A DNA stretch of 61,646 bases from Marinagarivorans sp. (lineage in GTDB: Bacteria > Pseudomonadota > Gammaproteobacteria > Pseudomonadales > Cellvibrionaceae). The stretch spans positions 1 to 61,646 of the forward strand of contig JANQJB010000054.1 in the NCBI GenBank assembly GCA_028281865.1. Reading direction: 5' to 3'. This document shows positions 58,266 through 61,646 of this stretch, in pieces; the stretch's first letter is position 1; every line of letters begins with the position of its first letter. The position numbers and the translations under genes were made by a program. The notes under the pieces were generated by a model that was not told the origin of the DNA, did no database searches, and worked only from the letters and a program-made list of their open reading frames with translations.

Positions 58266-59513
58266 ATGAAAAAGTCTTACCAAAAACTCGTTTTAGCCAG
58301 TGCTATTGCAGCTATCCTCGCGGGCTGCGGCGGTGAAACCGCAGAAGAAGATAAAGGCGCAGATGGCAAAACTTATCAAGATCGAGTCACCGAAGCTTTA
58401 GATCCCGAAAAAACGCTAGAAGGTGATGAAAAAGAGTATCGTATTCAAGATGTTGCTTACTTATTTGGTGAGATTTTTAAAGACTTGTTTGGCGCCATTG
58501 AGATGATGACTAATACAACTACGAATCTGACCAATGAAGAGAGTGCCATGGGTCGTTTGGTTGGCTCTGCACTTACAGGTCAAGCTCAGTCAAGTGGCAT
58601 CAGTATTACATCGACAGCGGATTGTAGTAAAAGCGGTAAGTTTGAAATTGCTGCCCATTTTGAGGATGAAACCGGCAATACACCGGCTGGATCACAAGAG
58701 GACCCCAACGTACCATCTGGCGATTTCTTGGCCTCGTTTGCTAATTACGAGGTTGAAACAGCTATTCGCTTAAATTTCGGCTCCGAAAAAGACCCAAATG
58801 CAGATGGTTTTGGTCCTTGTGAAGAATATGGTCGTGACCCTGACGGCGACGCTTCTTCTCCAGATGTGCCTGCGGATCGTATCGATACTGCTACTGACCA
58901 AACAATTGAAGGATCAATGGAAATCGGTTTTGTTTCCTATCCGAACCAAGCTAAAACGGGTTTTTCACTTACTGCATCAGTAGATATGGGCAATTTCATG
59001 ACCTCTTATGAAAATGCTACTGCAAACAACCAACCCATACGATTTGACGGTAATATTAGCGCCTCACTTAGCACTTCCGATGTTAACGTTGAAGCTACAG
59101 AACAAAATCCCGCTCCGTTGCAGTTTGCCGCCAATATCGGTGCTAACTTTGCTGATACTAACGCTGAAAATTTCTCCTATATTGATTTAACCGCTGATGG
59201 CATCTTGTATACCAATGCCGACTTTGACACTTATCGGTATAATTTAGATGTTCAGGGCGCTACAACTAACCGTATAGACGGCGTTAATAAAACATTTGAA
59301 TTTATTGCGACCGAAACCTTGGTTAAAAATGTAGCCGCTGGGGATTTCGATCCTGACACTGGCGAGCTTATGATTATCACACCAGAAGGTGACTACGGCT
59401 TTGCAGAAGTTAAGAATAACGGCGATATAGAAATTTCTTATGATGGCCAAACCATTACGTGTTCTTTCCAAGAGCTTCTTGATGGTAGCGATGCGTGCGG
59501 CAAGCCGCAATAA
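58266..59513 (+). CDS. Lipoprotein of unknown function, 415 aa
   Basis: The ATG at 58266 has GGAGGAAGGGG just before it and opens a signal peptide with lipobox LAGC. The mature part is acidic (many Asp and Glu), low in aromatics, and looks beta-rich from about residue 110 on (alternating hydrophobic and polar stretches, e.g. ENATANNQPIRFDGNISASLS). Two cysteines near 120 and 190, and two near the end (TCSFQELLDGSDACG), could form disulfides. No family was recognised. A terminator follows, then an outer-membrane-like protein. Confidence 0.75.
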   Translation: MKKSYQKLVLASAIAAILAGCGGETAEEDKGADGKTYQDRVTEALDPEKTLEGDEKEYRIQDVAYLFGEIFKDLFGAIEMMTNTTTNLTNEESAMGRLVGSALTGQAQSSGISITSTADCSKSGKFEIAAHFEDETGNTPAGSQEDPNVPSGDFLASFANYEVETAIRLNFGSEKDPNADGFGPCEEYGRDPDGDASSPDVPADRIDTATDQTIEGSMEIGFVSYPNQAKTGFSLTASVDMGNFMTSYENATANNQPIRFDGNISASLSTSDVNVEATEQNPAPLQFAANIGANFADTNAENFSYIDLTADGILYTNADFDTYRYNLDVQGATTNRIDGVNKTFEFIATETLVKNVAAGDFDPDTGELMIITPEGDYGFAEVKNNGDIEISYDGQTITCSFQELLDGSDACGKPQ

Positions 59514-59528
59514 GCATCTAGTTTTGTT

Positions 59529-59557
59529 AAAAAACCCGCTCTTTAGCGGGTTTTTTT
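59529..59557 (+). terminator. Intrinsic terminator after the 58266 lipoprotein
   Basis: AACCCGCT and AGCGGGTT form a perfect stem around CTTT, followed by a run of T to 59557. It lies 16 bases after the stop. Confidence 0.9.
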
Positions 59558-59581
59558 GTTTTGTGGAGTAGCTATTCTTTG

Positions 59582-60535
59582 ATGCCTCGGTATAACACGC
59601 TTTTTTTTATTTTTATTCTATTCTCATCCGTTTCAGCACAAGCGGGTATTTTAGATAAAGGCAAAGTTATCTCCGATAAACTTGGCGCTTATTTTAAAAA
59701 GGCCGATAAGGACTTATCCATCTCTGCACTTTCTAGCCAGCTAAAACTACGCGAATTTACTACAGCAGAAAAATTAAGAATTGTACGCGATAGTAACGGC
59801 ATTCCCAGCTTCGAAGTTGAAGTACCGGAAGGTGTGCAGCGGCAATTATTAAATGAAGATGGAACGCTTTCAGGTTTCCAAATCGAAGGCAAAATTAATA
59901 ACCTGCGTTTACGAATTGATAATGTTGACGGCTCCGTTGATTACGCCGGCGATACCACTGCCCCCGCGCCCGAGTTTTTTACAACTCGAACCGACTACCG
60001 AATTACAGATATCAGATTGACTTATGAATTTGATTGGCAAGCGCGTCATGCCAGTGTGCAAGAAATTTTTGGCTTGGGCTATATTACAAAAAAGCGCGAT
60101 ATTCGCGACGTTATACGTGAAGAAGAAGGCAATATCTTTGGTTTAGATGAAGAATATAGCTGGCTTTACGCGATTATCGGTGTAGGAGGGGAGTTACGTT
60201 ACAACGAATATTGGAGCATCGACGTTCGCACTCATTACGCTTATGCAATAAGCCCAAAGCTTGATGTTACCCAAACGGTTGAAATAGATGACGTGTTAAC
60301 CGACGTAACTTCTGAACTTGACGTGGGCGATACTTTTGAAGTTTACGGAAGATTTAGAATTAATTTGCGCCCGAATAAGCGTTGGCATTTCTTTACTTCT
60401 TATGACCACAATGCAACGTTTATTGAAGAAGGGCCAAAACTGGCGGTGGAAGAGCTAAACGGCAGCGAAATATTCCAGCCCAAGTCGCGTATTCATTTGA
60501 ATACGATTTCTTTTGGTTTTAATTATTCATTTTAA
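59582..60535 (+). CDS. Putative outer-membrane beta-barrel protein, 317 aa
   Basis: The ATG at 59582 begins a signal peptide (RYNTLFFIFILF, cut after SAQA); an in-frame TTG at 59561 has no ribosome site and runs in the terminator T-tract. From about residue 110 the chain has alternating aromatic/polar strands (RLTYEFDWQARHASVQEIFGLGYI, YWSIDVRTHYAYAI, EVYGRFRINLRPNKRWHFFTSYDH). It ends in phenylalanine (SFGFNYSF), the usual BAM recognition signature. The N-terminal 100 residues are a helical and a beta part outside the barrel. No close family is known to me. It converges with parB. Confidence 0.7.
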   Translation: MPRYNTLFFIFILFSSVSAQAGILDKGKVISDKLGAYFKKADKDLSISALSSQLKLREFTTAEKLRIVRDSNGIPSFEVEVPEGVQRQLLNEDGTLSGFQIEGKINNLRLRIDNVDGSVDYAGDTTAPAPEFFTTRTDYRITDIRLTYEFDWQARHASVQEIFGLGYITKKRDIRDVIREEEGNIFGLDEEYSWLYAIIGVGGELRYNEYWSIDVRTHYAYAISPKLDVTQTVEIDDVLTDVTSELDVGDTFEVYGRFRINLRPNKRWHFFTSYDHNATFIEEGPKLAVEELNGSEIFQPKSRIHLNTISFGFNYSF

Positions 60536-60547
60536 ATAAAAATAGAT

Positions 60548-61471
60548 TTAAGCATTTTCAAAACCTAAATGCTTAAGAATTCCGTCGAGCTCATCCAAAC
60601 TTTTATATTGCAAAACAAGTTTACCAGCGCCTTTTGTTGAGTGCTGTAGGGCCACAGGCACACCAATTTTTTCTGATAAATCTTCTTGTAATTTTTTAAT
60701 GTCGGGGTCGACAGTTTTATTTTTGGACGGTTTTTCGGGATTAGATTCCTGTAATTTACGCACCATAGCTTCGGCTTGCCTTACCGACATACTATTAGCA
60801 ACAATTTGTTTTGCTGCTTCTCCCTGCGCCAAGGTATCGAGACTCAATAAACAGCGAGCATGACCCATCTCTAAGTCGCCCCGCTCAAGCAACGTACGCA
60901 CACTTTCGCCAAGATTTAAAAGCCGCAAAGCGTTGCTCACCGCTGTGCGTGATTTACCAACCGCATCGGCAACTTCCTGATGCGTAAACGAGAACTCATC
61001 TTGAAAACGTTTTAGCGCTAAAGCCTCTTCAATCGGATTTAGATCCTCACGCTGAAGGTTTTCGATAATTGCCATCGCAATGGCAGTTTCATCTGGAACA
61101 TCGCGAATGACGGCAGGTATTTTATCGAGTCCCGCAATTTGGCTAGCCCGCCAACGCCGCTCACCCGCAATAATTTCGTAGCGTTTTTTTGCAATCGGTC
61201 GCACAACAATAGGTTGCATAACACCTTGCGCTTTAATTGAATCCGCCAGTTCTTGTAAAGATTCTTCGTGAATATCACGCCGCGGTTGATATTTACCACG
61301 TTGTAATAAATCAACCGCAATATCAACGAGCTTGCCATCCTGTGGCCCAGAATTTTCTATTGGGACCTCAGCAACATTAAGTGCTTTTTTAACAGCCTGT
61401 TCGGCTCCGCCGCCAACCTCGGGATTTTTTAACAAGGCTTCTAAGCCTCTACCTAAACCTTTACGCTTCAT
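60548..61471 (-). CDS. parB: Chromosome-partitioning protein ParB
   Basis: Binds parS sites near oriC and spreads as a CTP-dependent clamp. The 307-aa protein has the N-terminal clamp domain with GERRWRASQIAGLDKIPAVIRD and QREDLNPIEEA, a helix-turn-helix (FTHQEVADAVGKSRTAVSNALRLL, about 150-175) and a C-terminal dimerisation domain (about 260-307). The parA gene that usually overlaps or touches its 5' end is not within the 175 bases left in the window. No parS site was seen. Confidence 0.96.
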   Translation of the reverse strand: MKRKGLGRGLEALLKNPEVGGGAEQAVKKALNVAEVPIENSGPQDGKLVDIAVDLLQRGKYQPRRDIHEESLQELADSIKAQGVMQPIVVRPIAKKRYEIIAGERRWRASQIAGLDKIPAVIRDVPDETAIAMAIIENLQREDLNPIEEALALKRFQDEFSFTHQEVADAVGKSRTAVSNALRLLNLGESVRTLLERGDLEMGHARCLLSLDTLAQGEAAKQIVANSMSVRQAEAMVRKLQESNPEKPSKNKTVDPDIKKLQEDLSEKIGVPVALQHSTKGAGKLVLQYKSLDELDGILKHLGFENA

Positions 61472-61596
61472 TTATGTGCCGTTGAATTAAATGACTATTA
61501 ACCTAGCAATATTTTTTAGTTTCCATAATTCAAACATTGCCGCTCAATAAAATTTGCTGGCTTTATGCGAAAAGCCTCGATTTTATTGGGCTCGCA

Positions 61597-61632
61597 TTGA
61601 CCTGCGGTCAACAGTGGCACCTCCTGTGCCAC
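61597..61632. repeat. Two adjacent perfect hairpins upstream of parB
   Basis: TTGACC (61597-61602) pairs with GGTCAA (61606-61611) over a three-base loop. Directly after it GTGGCAC (61614-61620) pairs with GTGCCAC (61626-61632) over a CTCCT loop. GGGCTCG stands just before, as in the cores of elements A-D. The stretch runs towards the window edge, so any outer arms are cut off. Confidence 0.6.
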
Positions 61633-61646
61633 ATTAACTCGGCAAC

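Overview
The window looks like chromosome from a marine gammaproteobacterium of the Saccharophagus/Teredinibacter/Cellvibrio type (Cellvibrionaceae). This rests on lipoproteins with long poly-serine linkers next to CXXCH cytochrome domains and carbohydrate-binding-like modules, plus housekeeping gene order of the Pseudomonas/Cellvibrio kind. The order aroE-hemF-tsaC-purE-dprA-LysM | def-fmt-rsmB-trkA-trkH | lpxL-like | glyQS-plsC, and the parB | atpIBEFHAGDC-glmU block, are typical of the neighbourhood of oriC. No rRNA, tRNA, CRISPR array or intact transposase was seen.

Layout. 1-4.5 kb is accessory and partly decayed. It holds two copies and two remnants of a small secreted helical protein, a DUF4034-like periplasmic protein, a broken Fic gene behind a strikingly periodic operator-like array, and a ParE-type toxin-antitoxin pair. 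4.5-14.2 kb holds exported, redox-flavoured proteins: a beta-helix protein with a cytochrome c domain inserted, a DUF1592-type/DUF1552 pair, a three-part carnosine-methyltransferase-like protein, an aldo/keto reductase and a poly-serine diheme cytochrome lipoprotein. 14.4-23.3 kb is the aa3-type cytochrome c oxidase locus with its assembly factors (coxBA-ctaG-coxC, surf1, ctaA, ctaB, sco). 23.8-33.1 kb carries prlC-yheV, yrdA, aroE, hemF, tsaC, purE, dprA and a LysM protein. 33.4-44.2 kb carries def-fmt-rsmB, trkAH, an LpxL-family acyltransferase, glyQS and plsC. 44.3-48.5 kb is again accessory: a DnaQ-fold protein with an altered active site, a Fur-boxed LCM-like methyltransferase, an exported methyltransferase-fold protein and a ThuA-like lipoprotein with 62 consecutive serines. 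48.7-57.6 kb is glmU and the complete F1Fo ATP synthase operon with a clear promoter and terminator. The right end has an orphan lipoprotein, a putative outer-membrane barrel, and parB.

The most interesting non-coding signal is a family of four large inverted-repeat elements (about 12160-12265, 40175-40288, 50126-50236, 50269-50395). Each has arms of 27-31 bp that pair almost perfectly with each other but differ in sequence between copies. They enclose a conserved core that folds into two hairpins, and the hairpin stems vary in a compensated way. The second is an array of five TTGAGAAG octamers at exact 20-bp steps and alternating orientation, just upstream of the Fic remnant (3276-3363). Function is unknown for both; the descriptions come from reading the sequence, and no database search was possible.
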